Positions 25,520-33,131 of a DNA stretch of 33,546 bases are shown piece after piece. The position numbers were made by a program, and so were the translations under genes. Positions within the stretch are counted from its first letter, which is position 1. Each line of letters begins with the position of its first letter. The DNA is from Sphingomonadaceae bacterium (GTDB taxonomy: Bacteria; Pseudomonadota; Alphaproteobacteria; Sphingomonadales; Sphingomonadaceae), in contig JAJUHA010000024.1 in the NCBI GenBank assembly GCA_029268145.1, positions 1 through 33,546 on the forward strand, read 5' to 3'. Below the pieces are notes generated by a model. It saw only the letters and a program-made list of their open reading frames with translations. It had not been told where the DNA came from and ran no database searches.

Positions 25520-26545
25520 ATGAACGGCCCAGCCGCAACCGAGGAGGACTGGCCGGCGATCGCCGCCTGGCTCGCGGCGCGGGGCCACGCGCTCGAGCTT
25601 GCCGAGCCGCCGCGGCGGCTCGCCGGCGGGCTCGCCAACCGCAACTACCGGGTGCGGCTCGATGGCGCACCGGCCGTGTTCCGCCGCCCGCCGCCGGGCC
25701 CGCTTGCCCATGGCGCTTCCGACATGGCGCGCGAGGCGCGGGTGCTCGCGGCGCTTCACCCGGCCTTCCCGCTGGCGCCGCGCAGCCTCGCCTTCTGCGC
25801 CGACCCGGCGGTCATCGGCGTGCCGTTCCAGCTCATCGAGTGGCGCGAGGGCGTTGCCGTGGGCGCCGTGCCGCCGCCCGGTCTCGGCGCCGAGCGGCTG
25901 CTGCCCGCGCTCGCCGGTGCACTTGCCGCGCTCCACCGGCTCGATCCGGCCGCGGTCGGGCTCGCCGATCTCGGCCGCGCCGAGGGCTTCGCCGCGCGCC
26001 AGCTCGCCGGCTGGACCCGCCGCGCCGAGGCCGCCTTCGGCCCTGACCGGCCGGCCCCGCTCGATCCCCTCCTCGCCCGCCTCGCCGCCACCCTGCCGCC
26101 CGATGCGCCCGCGCGCCTCCTCCACATGGACGCGAAGTTCGACAATCTGCTGGTGGACCCCGGCTCGGGCCAGGCGCAGGCGCTCATCGACTGGGACATG
26201 GCGACGCGGGGCCCACCCGCCTTCGACCTCGCCGTCCTCCTCTCCTACTGGATCGCGCCGACCGACCCGGCGGAGACGCACGCCCTTGCCGCCGTCCCCT
26301 CGCTGGCGCCGGGCTGGCCGGGGCGCGCCGCCGTCGTCGCCGCCTATGCCGCAGCCGCCGGCGAACGCCCGCCGCACCTCGGCTGGCACCTCGCGCTCGC
26401 CCGGCTGCGGCTCGCCACGGCCTGGATGCAGCTCTATCGGCTTTGGCAGCGCGGCAGCCTCGCGGGCGCGCGCTACAGCGGCTTCGCCCGCCTTGCTGCC
26501 GCGATCCTCGGCCAGGCGCTCGACCAGTTCGGAGAGGAGCCATGA
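25520..26545 (+). CDS. APH-fold phosphotransferase (ACAD10/11 kinase-like)
   Basis: This 341-residue member of the aminoglycoside phosphotransferase/choline kinase fold has a catalytic loop reading LLHMDAKFDNLLVD. H202 and D204 stand in the Brenner HxD position, and the metal-binding D224 lies in LIDWDMA. The N-terminus has the nucleotide-loop segment GGLANRNYRV. The closest functional parallel is the kinase domain of ACAD10/11 and the bacterial LvaA-type kinases that phosphorylate 4-hydroxyacyl-CoAs. This is suggested by the next gene, an acyl-CoA dehydrogenase that overlaps it by 4 nt (ATGA). It is not likely to be an antibiotic-resistance enzyme. The ATG at 25520 has no strong ribosome site. 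It is the first gene of a four-gene coupled cluster. Confidence 0.85.
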   Translation: MNGPAATEEDWPAIAAWLAARGHALELAEPPRRLAGGLANRNYRVRLDGAPAVFRRPPPGPLAHGASDMAREARVLAALHPAFPLAPRSLAFCADPAVIGVPFQLIEWREGVAVGAVPPPGLGAERLLPALAGALAALHRLDPAAVGLADLGRAEGFAARQLAGWTRRAEAAFGPDRPAPLDPLLARLAATLPPDAPARLLHMDAKFDNLLVDPGSGQAQALIDWDMATRGPPAFDLAVLLSYWIAPTDPAETHALAAVPSLAPGWPGRAAVVAAYAAAAGERPPHLGWHLALARLRLATAWMQLYRLWQRGSLAGARYSGFARLAAAILGQALDQFGEEP

Positions 26546-27771
26546 TCGACTTCGCCGTGCCGCCCGCGCTTGCCGAGCTTGCCGCCCGCGTGCGCGCCTT
26601 CGTGGCAGACGAGATCCTGCCCTACGAGCGCGATCCGCGGCTCACCCACCATGGCCCGACCGATGCGCTGCGCGCCGAGCTGGTCGGCAGGGCGCGCGCC
26701 GCCGGCCTCCTCACCCTCCAGGCGCCGAAGGCGCTGGGCGGCATGGGCCTCTCGCACGTCGAGCAGGCGCTCGTCTTCGAGGCGGCCGGCTGGTCGACGC
26801 TCGGCCCCATCGCCATGAACTGCGCGGCGCCCGACGAAGGCAACATGTTCCTCCTTTCGCGGATCGCCCGGCCCGACCAGGTCGAGCGCTTCCTCGTGCC
26901 GATGGTGCGCGGCGAGCGGCGCTCGGTCTTCGCCATGACCGAGCCCGACGGCGCCGGCTCCGACCCAGGCCAGCTGAAGACCGCGGCGGTCTTTGACGGC
27001 GAGGCCTACCGCATTACGGGCCGCAAGTGGCTCATCACCGGGGCGGAAGGGGCGAAGACCTGGATCATCATGGCCCGCGTCGCCGAGAACCCGCACGGAC
27101 CCTCAGGCCCGACCCTGTTCCTGTGCGAGGGCGGAACGCCGGGCATCGTCATCGAACGGCGGATGAACTCGATGGACCGCAACTATGTGGAGGGCCATGC
27201 GGTGGTCCGCTTCGAGGAGCTGCGGCTGCCGCCCGAGGCCGTGCTGGGCCAGGTGGGCGAGGCCTTCCGCTACGCCCAGATGCGGCTTGCGCCGGCGCGG
27301 ATGACCCACTGCATGCGCTGGCTGGGCGCGGCCAGCCGGGCGCAGTCCATCGCCATCGACCACGCCCGGACGCGCACGGCCTTCGGCAAGCCGCTCGGCG
27401 AGCACCAGGGTGTCTCCTTCCTGCTCGCCGAGAACGAGATCGACCTCAAGGTCGCCCGCCTCCTCATCTGGGAGACGGCGTGGCGGATGGACCGGGGCGA
27501 GAAGGCGCGCCACGAGAGCTCGATCGCCAAGGCCGAGGTGTCCGAGCGGCTGTTCCGGGTCGCCGACCGCTGCGTCCAGGTGCTCGGCGGCATCGGCACG
27601 ACGGATGAGACGGTGGTCGAGATGATCTACCGCGACATGCGCGGCTTCCGCCTCTACGACGGCCCGACCGAAGTCCACAAGTACGCCATCGGCCGCCAGC
27701 TGATGCGCGCGGGAAGCGACTTCACGGCAACGCCGGCCGCCGGGGAGCCGCTGGCGGCCGCCGCCGAATGA
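26542..27771 (+). CDS. Acyl-CoA dehydrogenase, ACAD10/11-like
   Basis: This 409-residue flavoenzyme has the first family signature FAMTEPDGAGSDPG (130-143) and the second around QVLGGIGTTDETVVEM. Near the C-terminus, where short- and medium-chain enzymes carry their catalytic Glu in a YEG motif, it reads LYDGPTEVHK, with D373 in that position. The variant 'DGP.EVH' is characteristic of ACAD10/11-type and FadE-like enzymes. GGAGAGGAGC precedes the ATG, which overlaps the kinase stop. The pair probably acts in sequence on one acyl-CoA. The next gene, a Nudix hydrolase, overlaps again by 4 nt. Confidence 0.92.
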   Translation: MIDFAVPPALAELAARVRAFVADEILPYERDPRLTHHGPTDALRAELVGRARAAGLLTLQAPKALGGMGLSHVEQALVFEAAGWSTLGPIAMNCAAPDEGNMFLLSRIARPDQVERFLVPMVRGERRSVFAMTEPDGAGSDPGQLKTAAVFDGEAYRITGRKWLITGAEGAKTWIIMARVAENPHGPSGPTLFLCEGGTPGIVIERRMNSMDRNYVEGHAVVRFEELRLPPEAVLGQVGEAFRYAQMRLAPARMTHCMRWLGAASRAQSIAIDHARTRTAFGKPLGEHQGVSFLLAENEIDLKVARLLIWETAWRMDRGEKARHESSIAKAEVSERLFRVADRCVQVLGGIGTTDETVVEMIYRDMRGFRLYDGPTEVHKYAIGRQLMRAGSDFTATPAAGEPLAAAAE

Positions 27772-28301
27772 GCGACATGCAGCGCGAGGGGCTGCTCTGG
27801 CAGGGCCGGTTCCTCGAGGTCCGGGCCGCGCCCTGGGGTGCGCAGGGGCGCTGGGAATATGTGACCCGGGTGGGCCGCATCGGCGCGGCCGTCATCCTCG
27901 CCCTGACCGACGGGGGCGAGGTGGTGCTGGTGGAGCAGCATCGCCCGCCCCTCGGCGCGCCGTGCATCGAGCTTCCCGCCGGGCTCGTCGGCGACGAGAC
28001 GGCGGGCGAGGATCCGCTTGCGAGCGCGCGGCGCGAGCTTCTCGAGGAAACCGGCTTCACAGCCGCACGCTGGGAGGATTTCGGCACCTTCGCCTCCTCG
28101 CCGGGCATGATCGGGGAGATCTTCCACTTCTACCGCGCGACCGGCCTTGCCCGCGCCGCGCCCGGCGGCGGCGCGGGCGACGAGCGGATCACGGTCCATC
28201 TCGTGCCGCTGGCCGAGGTGCCCGCCTTCCTCGCCGCCGCCCGCGCGCGCGGCTGCGCCATCGACACGCGCCTCCTCGCGCTGCTGCCGGTCCTGCCATG
28301 A
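27768..28301 (+). CDS. Nudix hydrolase (ADP-ribose pyrophosphatase-like)
   Basis: This 177-residue enzyme has a perfect Nudix box, G-x5-E-x7-RELLEETGF, spanning residues 75-97. Upstream of it is the HRPPLGAPCIELPAGLV segment shared with ADP-ribose pyrophosphatases (NudF-like). Such enzymes cleave nucleoside diphosphates linked to another moiety; CoA or acyl-CoA as substrate is conceivable given the neighbours, but the CoA-type signature is not evident. Its ATG overlaps the dehydrogenase stop (ATGA) and its stop overlaps the next start in the same way. Confidence 0.92.
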   Translation: MSDMQREGLLWQGRFLEVRAAPWGAQGRWEYVTRVGRIGAAVILALTDGGEVVLVEQHRPPLGAPCIELPAGLVGDETAGEDPLASARRELLEETGFTAARWEDFGTFASSPGMIGEIFHFYRATGLARAAPGGGAGDERITVHLVPLAEVPAFLAAARARGCAIDTRLLALLPVLP

Positions 28302-28771
28302 CTGTGACCGGAAACCGCGCCGCGCTGTCCGCGGCGATGCCCTCGCTCCTCGCCCACGAGGGCCTGTGGGAGGGGGCGTATCTCCATCTCGATGCGCAGG
28401 GGGCGCTCCTCGACCGGCATGCAGCGCGCGTGGAGTGCCTGTTCCCGGACGCCGGGCCATTCCACTATCTCCAGCGCAACCTGTTCCGCTGGGCGGACGG
28501 GCGGGAGCGCAGCGCCGAGCTTCCGGGCGTGCTGCGCGACGGCCGCCTGTGGTGGGACGTGCCCGCCTTTTCCGGCTGCGCCTGGGAAGGAGGCGACGGC
28601 GTGATCCTGCTCCGCCTCGACCGGCGCGACGAGCCCGGCCTGTCCTTCACCGAGGCGATCGTGCTCGCGGACGGCGGGGCGGAGCGCGCCCGCACCTGGC
28701 ACTGGTTCCGGGACGGCCGGCTGGTGCGGCGCACGCTGTGCACCGAGCGGCGCGTGGCCGGGCCGGGCTGA
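28298..28771 (+). CDS. Unknown protein, lipocalin-like
   Basis: This 157-residue protein is not recognised with certainty. It begins with a helix (ALSAAMPSLLAHEGLWEGAYLHLD) and continues with alternating strands rich in Trp and Tyr: FHYLQRNLFRW, RLWWDVPAF, ARTWHWFRDG and LVRRTLCTERR. The 'GxWxGxYxxxD' opening and the strand pattern resemble small lipocalin-like or DUF3598-like barrels that bind hydrophobic ligands. There is no signal peptide. The ATG overlaps the Nudix stop (ATGA). It is the last gene of the kinase-dehydrogenase-Nudix cluster, and its end carries a 12-nt tandem duplication. Confidence 0.75.
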   Translation: MTVTGNRAALSAAMPSLLAHEGLWEGAYLHLDAQGALLDRHAARVECLFPDAGPFHYLQRNLFRWADGRERSAELPGVLRDGRLWWDVPAFSGCAWEGGDGVILLRLDRRDEPGLSFTEAIVLADGGAERARTWHWFRDGRLVRRTLCTERRVAGPG

Positions 28772-28783
28772 GGGCCGGGCTGA
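28760..28783. repeat. 12-nt tandem duplication including a stop codon
   Basis: GGGCCGGGCTGA is present twice in tandem, at 28760-28771 and 28772-28783. The first copy ends the lipocalin-like gene. The second is downstream and reads the same last codons and stop in frame. Confidence 0.8.
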
Positions 28784-28785
28784 GG

Positions 28786-28812
28786 GCTCGGGCGCGGGTT
28801 CAGCGCCCGAGC
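28786..28812. terminator. Bidirectional hairpin between convergent genes
   Basis: GCTCGGGCGC (28786-28795) pairs perfectly with GCGCCCGAGC (28803-28812) over a 7-nt loop. The loop contains the stop codon of the RHH gene (28800-28802). The 10-bp stem stands at the meeting point of two convergent transcripts, 14 nt after the lipocalin-like stop. Neither strand has a T-tract. Confidence 0.55.
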
Positions 28813-29015
28813 GCTTGCGTGAGCGCGAACAGCCGGAGCGCGCGGGCCAGCGGCACCCCGCGCGCTTCGTCCACCTGTGCCACCAGCGCGCTGGTCGGCA
28901 CGCCGCGCCGCGCCGCCGCGGCGTCGAGCACGGCCCAGAACTCGGGCTCGAGCGCAACCGAGGTGCGGTGGCCCTGGATGGTGAGGCTGCGCTTCTCGAG
29001 TCGGCCGGCGCTCAT
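28800..29015 (-). CDS. Ribbon-helix-helix domain protein (RHH_4 type)
   Basis: This 71-residue protein matches the alphaproteobacterial RHH_4 pattern. A short strand LEKRSLTIQGHRTSVALEP is followed by two helices (EFWAVLDAAAARRGV and SALVAQVDEARG), then an LARALRLFAL segment. Such proteins are putative DNA-binding regulators of unknown targets. It follows phaB by 18 nt and is likely the last gene of the leftward operon hemH-phaB-RHH. Its stop lies inside the hairpin loop described above. Confidence 0.85.
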   Translation of the reverse strand: MSAGRLEKRSLTIQGHRTSVALEPEFWAVLDAAAARRGVPTSALVAQVDEARGVPLARALRLFALTQALGR

Positions 29016-29033
29016 CGCGTGCCGCCGCCGGCC

Positions 29034-29756
29034 TCAGTACATGTGCTGGCCGCCATTGATGGACAGCGTCGAGCCGGTGACGAAGCCGGCGTCCTCGCCG
29101 CACAGGAAGACGACACCGCGGGCGATCTCCTGCGCCTGCCCCAGCCGGCCCACCGGAATCCTGGCCACGATCTTCTCGAGCACGTTCGCCGGCACCGCGG
29201 CCACCATGTCGGTGTCGATGTAGCCGGGCGCGATCGCGTTCACCGTCACGCCGAAACGGGCACCTTCCTGGGCGAGCGCCTTGGTGAAGCCGTGGATGCC
29301 CGACTTGGCGGCGGCATAGTTCACCTGGCCGATCTGCCCGGCCTGGCCGTTGATCGAGCCGATGTTGACGATCCGCCCCCACTGCCGCTCGCGCATGCCC
29401 GGGAAGACCGCCTTGGCCATGTTGAAGCAGCCGCCGAGGTTCACCTCGATGACCTCCTTCCACATCTCGAAGCTCATCTTGAGGAGCGTGGCGTCGCGCG
29501 TGATCCCGGCATTGTTGACCAGGATCTCGATCGGCCCATGCGCCGCTTCGACCGCCGCCACTCCATCGAGACAGGCCTGGTGGTCGGCCACGTTCCACCG
29601 GTAGGCCGGAATCCCGGTCCGCTCGGTGAAGGCCCTGGCCCGCTCCTCGCTGCCGACATAGTTGGCGATGACCGCGCAGCCGGCGTCCCTGAGCGCAAGG
29701 CAGATCGCCTCGCCGATTCCCCGCGTGCCCCCCGTGACCAGCGCAACCCGTGCCAT
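29034..29756 (-). CDS. phaB: Acetoacetyl-CoA reductase (SDR family)
   Basis: This NADPH-dependent enzyme reduces acetoacetyl-CoA to (R)-3-hydroxybutyryl-CoA for polyhydroxyalkanoate synthesis. The 240-residue protein has the cofactor loop GGTRGIG near the N-terminus, NNAG, and the catalytic tetrad N107, S134, Y147 and K151 within NIGSINGQ and NYAAAKSG. PhaB-specific blocks are NGQAGQIGQVNY and the C-terminal NGGQHMY. The ATG at 29756 is chosen because AGGGAGG lies six bases upstream; it directly abuts another ATG at 29762, leaving no spacing for that start. It follows hemH by 30 nt. No phaA or phaC is in the window. Confidence 0.93.
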   Translation of the reverse strand: MARVALVTGGTRGIGEAICLALRDAGCAVIANYVGSEERARAFTERTGIPAYRWNVADHQACLDGVAAVEAAHGPIEILVNNAGITRDATLLKMSFEMWKEVIEVNLGGCFNMAKAVFPGMRERQWGRIVNIGSINGQAGQIGQVNYAAAKSGIHGFTKALAQEGARFGVTVNAIAPGYIDTDMVAAVPANVLEKIVARIPVGRLGQAQEIARGVVFLCGEDAGFVTGSTLSINGGQHMY

Positions 29757-29786
29757 CCGCATCCTCCCTTGCTCCCGGGCGAAACC

Positions 29787-30848
29787 CTAGAGCGGGTGCG
29801 GAACCTCTTCAAGCGGAACCCAGCCGAGAAGCTCCTGGCGCAGCAGCCCCTCGAGCATGGCGATCCCCTGGTCGGTGGCGTTCAGGCAGGGCAGATAGGC
29901 ATAGTCGGTGCCGCCGGCGGCGAGGAAGGCCTCGCGCGCCTCGATCGCGATTTCCTCGAGCGTCTCGAGACAGTCGGCCGAGAATCCCGGGCAGGTGACG
30001 GCCACCCGCCGCACGCCGGCCGCGGCCAGCTCGAGCAGGCGCGGCTCGGTGTAGGGCTGGAACCACTCCGCCCGGCCGAACCGCGACTGGAAGGTCACCT
30101 CCACCCGGTCGGCCATGCCCAGCGCCTCGCCGAGCAGGCGCGCCGTCTTGCGGCACTGGCAGTGATAGGGGTCGCCCTTGACGAGCGTCGAGACCGGCAT
30201 GCCGTGGAAGCTCATGACCAGCCGCTCGGGAACGAACGGAAGCGCGGCCAGCTGCGCCCGCGTCCGCTCGGCCAGCGCCGCGATGTGGCCGGGGTGGTCG
30301 TAATAGGGCGGCAGCGTGCGCAGCGACGGCACCCACCGCTCCTCGGCGATGGTGCGGAACACCGCCTCGAGCGCCGTGCCGGTGGTCGCGCTCGAATATT
30401 GCGGGTAGAGCGGGGCGATGAGGATGCGGTCGCACCCGGCCGCCCGCAGGGCCCGCAGCCGGTCGGGGATCGCCGGCGTGCCGTAGCGCATCGCGAAATC
30501 GACCAGGATGTCCGGCCCCAGCCGGGCGGCGAGCGCGTCGGCCTGGGCGCGGGTGATGACCCGCAGCGGGCTGTCGTCCGCGGCGCGGTCCCAGATGGCG
30601 GCATAGGCCTCGGCCGTCCGCGCGGGCCGCGTCTGCAGCACGAAGCCGTTGAGGAGAAGCCCCCAGGCCAGCCGCGGCAGCTCGACGACCCTCGGGTCGG
30701 AGAGGAACTGGCGCAGCCACGGGCGCACGGCAGCGGGCGTCGGCGCGTCGGGCGAGCCGAGGTTGAGGAGCAGCACGCCCACCCGGCCGTGCCTGACCTC
30801 GGGATGGTCCGCCGGGCGATGGGCCGCGGCGGGGTCAGGCGGCCGCAT
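29787..30848 (-). CDS. hemH: Ferrochelatase
   Basis: HemH inserts Fe2+ into protoporphyrin IX to make protoheme. The 353-residue protein has the N-terminal VGVLLLNLGSPDAP segment, PLYPQYSSATTG, and the metal-site histidine H215 in MSFHGMP. The C-terminal CPGFSADCLETLEEI carries the conserved Glu. The cysteines at 230 and 232 (YHCQCRKTA) are typical of many proteobacterial forms. The ATG at 30848 overlaps the end of the upstream oxidoreductase gene by 14 nt. Longer in-frame starts lie deeper in that gene and look unnatural. Confidence 0.96.
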   Translation of the reverse strand: MRPPDPAAAHRPADHPEVRHGRVGVLLLNLGSPDAPTPAAVRPWLRQFLSDPRVVELPRLAWGLLLNGFVLQTRPARTAEAYAAIWDRAADDSPLRVITRAQADALAARLGPDILVDFAMRYGTPAIPDRLRALRAAGCDRILIAPLYPQYSSATTGTALEAVFRTIAEERWVPSLRTLPPYYDHPGHIAALAERTRAQLAALPFVPERLVMSFHGMPVSTLVKGDPYHCQCRKTARLLGEALGMADRVEVTFQSRFGRAEWFQPYTEPRLLELAAAGVRRVAVTCPGFSADCLETLEEIAIEAREAFLAAGGTDYAYLPCLNATDQGIAMLEGLLRQELLGWVPLEEVPHPL

Positions 30849-33066
30849 CAGCAAGGGGCAGCCTCCGCATCCGCCTGCCGGTGGCACGCGCGAGCGCATT
30901 GGCGAGCGCCGGCGCGGCCGGCGGCGTGCCCGGCTCGCCGACACCGCCGAGCGGGGCACCGCTCGCGACGATCCGGGTCATCATCGCCGGGGTCTCGGCG
31001 AGCGACAGCAGCCGGTAGCCGTCGAAGTTGGCCGGCACCGCCATTCCGCCGGCGAAGTCCACCTTGGCGTGGAGCGCCGCGCACAGCCCCATGAGCGCCC
31101 CGCCCTCGACCTGGGCGCGGACCGAATCCGGGTTGATCGCCCGGCCGCAGTCGATCGCCGACCACAGCCGGGTGACGCGGATGGCACCATCCGCCACGCC
31201 CGCCTCGACGACGGTGGCCACGATCGAGCCGAAGCTCTCGTGCAGCGCCACGCCCTTGGCGAGGCCCGGAGGCGACGGCTCGGCAAAACGGCTGTCCGCG
31301 GCGACGGCGCGCAGCACCGCGGCATGGCGCGGCATCCCCTCGAGATGGGCGAGGCGGAAGGCGACCGGATCCCTGCCGGCGGCCTCGGCCAGCTCGTCGA
31401 TGAAGCTCTCGACGAAGAAGGCCGTGAAGCTGTGCCCGACCGAGCGCCAGTAGCCGAGCGGCACGGGCGTGGCGACGGGCACATGGACGGCGCGGAAGGC
31501 TCCAGCCGCATAGGGGATGCGGTCCGCGCCCTCGATCGCCGCGGCGCTGGCGCTGTCGGGCCCCGGAGCAAGCCGCGGCATGTTGCGGCCCATGAAGCTC
31601 GCGGCGACATTGGGCACCGCGATCCGGGCGTCGAAGGCGGCGATCCGGCCGGCGGAGTCGAGCGCGCCCGTCATCCGCGCCATCGCCGCCGGGCGGAAGC
31701 GGTCGGCGTGAAGGTCCTCGCGCCGGCTCCACTGGAGCTGGACCGGCCGGCCGATCGCCCGGGCGATGAGGGCCGCCTCGACGAAATGGTCGGCCTCGGC
31801 CTTGCGGCCGAACCCGCCGCCGAGAAGCGTGGGGTGGACGGTCACCGACTCCTCGGGAACGCCGAGCGCCCGGGCGACCGCCATCACCGCGAGCGTCAGC
31901 GACTGGGTCGGCCCCCACAGCTCGATCCGCCCCTCCGCGATCCGGCAGGTGGCAACCATCGGCTCGAGGCAGGCGTGGGCCAGGAAGGGCACGGCATAGT
32001 CGGCCGTGACCGGCCGCTCGCCGAGCGCCTCGGCCACCCCGTCGGTGCCGGCAACCCGCTCCCCGCCCTCGCCGTCGAGCGCGGCGGCAAGCGCGCCGCC
32101 GATCCAGTCCCCCGCCGGCTCGCCGTCGGTCTCGAACACCGGCTCGAGCTGCGCGAGCGCGCGCATCGCCTCGAAGGTGGTGGCCCCGGTGGTGGCCACC
32201 CAGTTGCCGCCGCGGATGGCGCGGATGCCCGCCGGGCCCTTCACCGTCACCAGCCGGCCATTGCCCACGGGGCCATGGGCGATCGCGGCAAAGACCATGC
32301 CCGGCAGCCGGACGTCGGCGCCGTAGCGGGCCGTGCCATCCACCTTGGGCGGAAGGTCGAGCCGCGGCAGCGGCCTGCCCACCAGCCGCCGCTCCGCCTC
32401 GGCGCGCAGCCGGGCGCGTCCGGCATCCGCCGGGTCGATGTCGCGCACCGCATCGGCAAAGGGCATCCGGTTGGCCTGGTGCACGACGAACCCGTCGCGC
32501 GTGTCGAGGAGCGCCGGGTCGACCTTCCAAGCGCGCGCGCCGGCGCCGACGAGCATGGCCCGGGCGGCCGCGCCCGCCTCGCGCAGGATGTCGTGATAGC
32601 CCTTGATCGAGGTGCTTCCGCCCGTCAGGTGGAGGTTCATGCGACGGATGACGGTGGCGCCGGCAAAGGCCGCGAGGTCGCGCACCATGGGCGGAAGCGA
32701 CGCGGTGCCCAGCCGCGCCATGCCGACATGGGCATAGGCCGGATGGAGTGGGGCCGGCTCGACCGCGACGCGGCGCCAGTCGGCGCCAAGTTCGTCGGCA
32801 AGGATCTGGGCAAGGCCCGACCAGCTCCCCTGGCCCATCTCCGCCTGCGGGATGGCGACGATCACGCTGCCGTCGGGCGCCACCCGCACCCAGGCGTTGA
32901 GCGGCACCTCGCCCTCGCCGGCAACGTCGGGCGCGGGCCAGTCGCGCGGCCACAGCAGGAAGCCCACGGCGAGGCCGAGCGTCGCGCCGGCGCCGATGAG
33001 GAAGCTGCGGCGGGTCGGCACGAGCGACCGCCTGGCCGGCGCGGGCGGGGGCGAGGTCTGGAGCAT
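30835..33066 (-). CDS. Tat-exported molybdopterin-binding oxidoreductase large subunit (IorB/xanthine dehydrogenase family)
   Basis: This 743-residue protein belongs to the family of isoquinoline 1-oxidoreductase and aldehyde dehydrogenase beta subunits. It opens with a Tat signal (R19-R20 in PTRRSFLIGAG, then a hydrophobic stretch). It has the cofactor-contact motifs AEMGQGSWSGLAQILADEL, LLGGGFGRKAE and a C-terminal GGVGEPGTPPAAPALANA, with the catalytic Glu at about 711. Such subunits carry the molybdopterin cytosine dinucleotide cofactor and need a small [2Fe-2S] partner (IorA-like) for electron transfer. No partner gene is adjacent on either side: hemH follows with a 14-nt overlap, and the gene upstream is a divergent ArfB-like factor. 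Substrate unknown. Confidence 0.9.
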   Translation of the reverse strand: MLQTSPPPAPARRSLVPTRRSFLIGAGATLGLAVGFLLWPRDWPAPDVAGEGEVPLNAWVRVAPDGSVIVAIPQAEMGQGSWSGLAQILADELGADWRRVAVEPAPLHPAYAHVGMARLGTASLPPMVRDLAAFAGATVIRRMNLHLTGGSTSIKGYHDILREAGAAARAMLVGAGARAWKVDPALLDTRDGFVVHQANRMPFADAVRDIDPADAGRARLRAEAERRLVGRPLPRLDLPPKVDGTARYGADVRLPGMVFAAIAHGPVGNGRLVTVKGPAGIRAIRGGNWVATTGATTFEAMRALAQLEPVFETDGEPAGDWIGGALAAALDGEGGERVAGTDGVAEALGERPVTADYAVPFLAHACLEPMVATCRIAEGRIELWGPTQSLTLAVMAVARALGVPEESVTVHPTLLGGGFGRKAEADHFVEAALIARAIGRPVQLQWSRREDLHADRFRPAAMARMTGALDSAGRIAAFDARIAVPNVAASFMGRNMPRLAPGPDSASAAAIEGADRIPYAAGAFRAVHVPVATPVPLGYWRSVGHSFTAFFVESFIDELAEAAGRDPVAFRLAHLEGMPRHAAVLRAVAADSRFAEPSPPGLAKGVALHESFGSIVATVVEAGVADGAIRVTRLWSAIDCGRAINPDSVRAQVEGGALMGLCAALHAKVDFAGGMAVPANFDGYRLLSLAETPAMMTRIVASGAPLGGVGEPGTPPAAPALANALARATGRRMRRLPLADAAA

Positions 33067-33131
33067 TCCGGGGGCCTAGCATGGCCGGGCGCCCCGACCA
33101 ACATGCCCGCCCGCCGCAGGCGGCACGGCCG

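Noticed and set aside
25520-26545. Aminoglycoside-resistance phosphotransferase
   Set aside because: The APH fold alone is not specific. Coupling to an acyl-CoA dehydrogenase and the ACAD10/11-like pattern favour a metabolic kinase.
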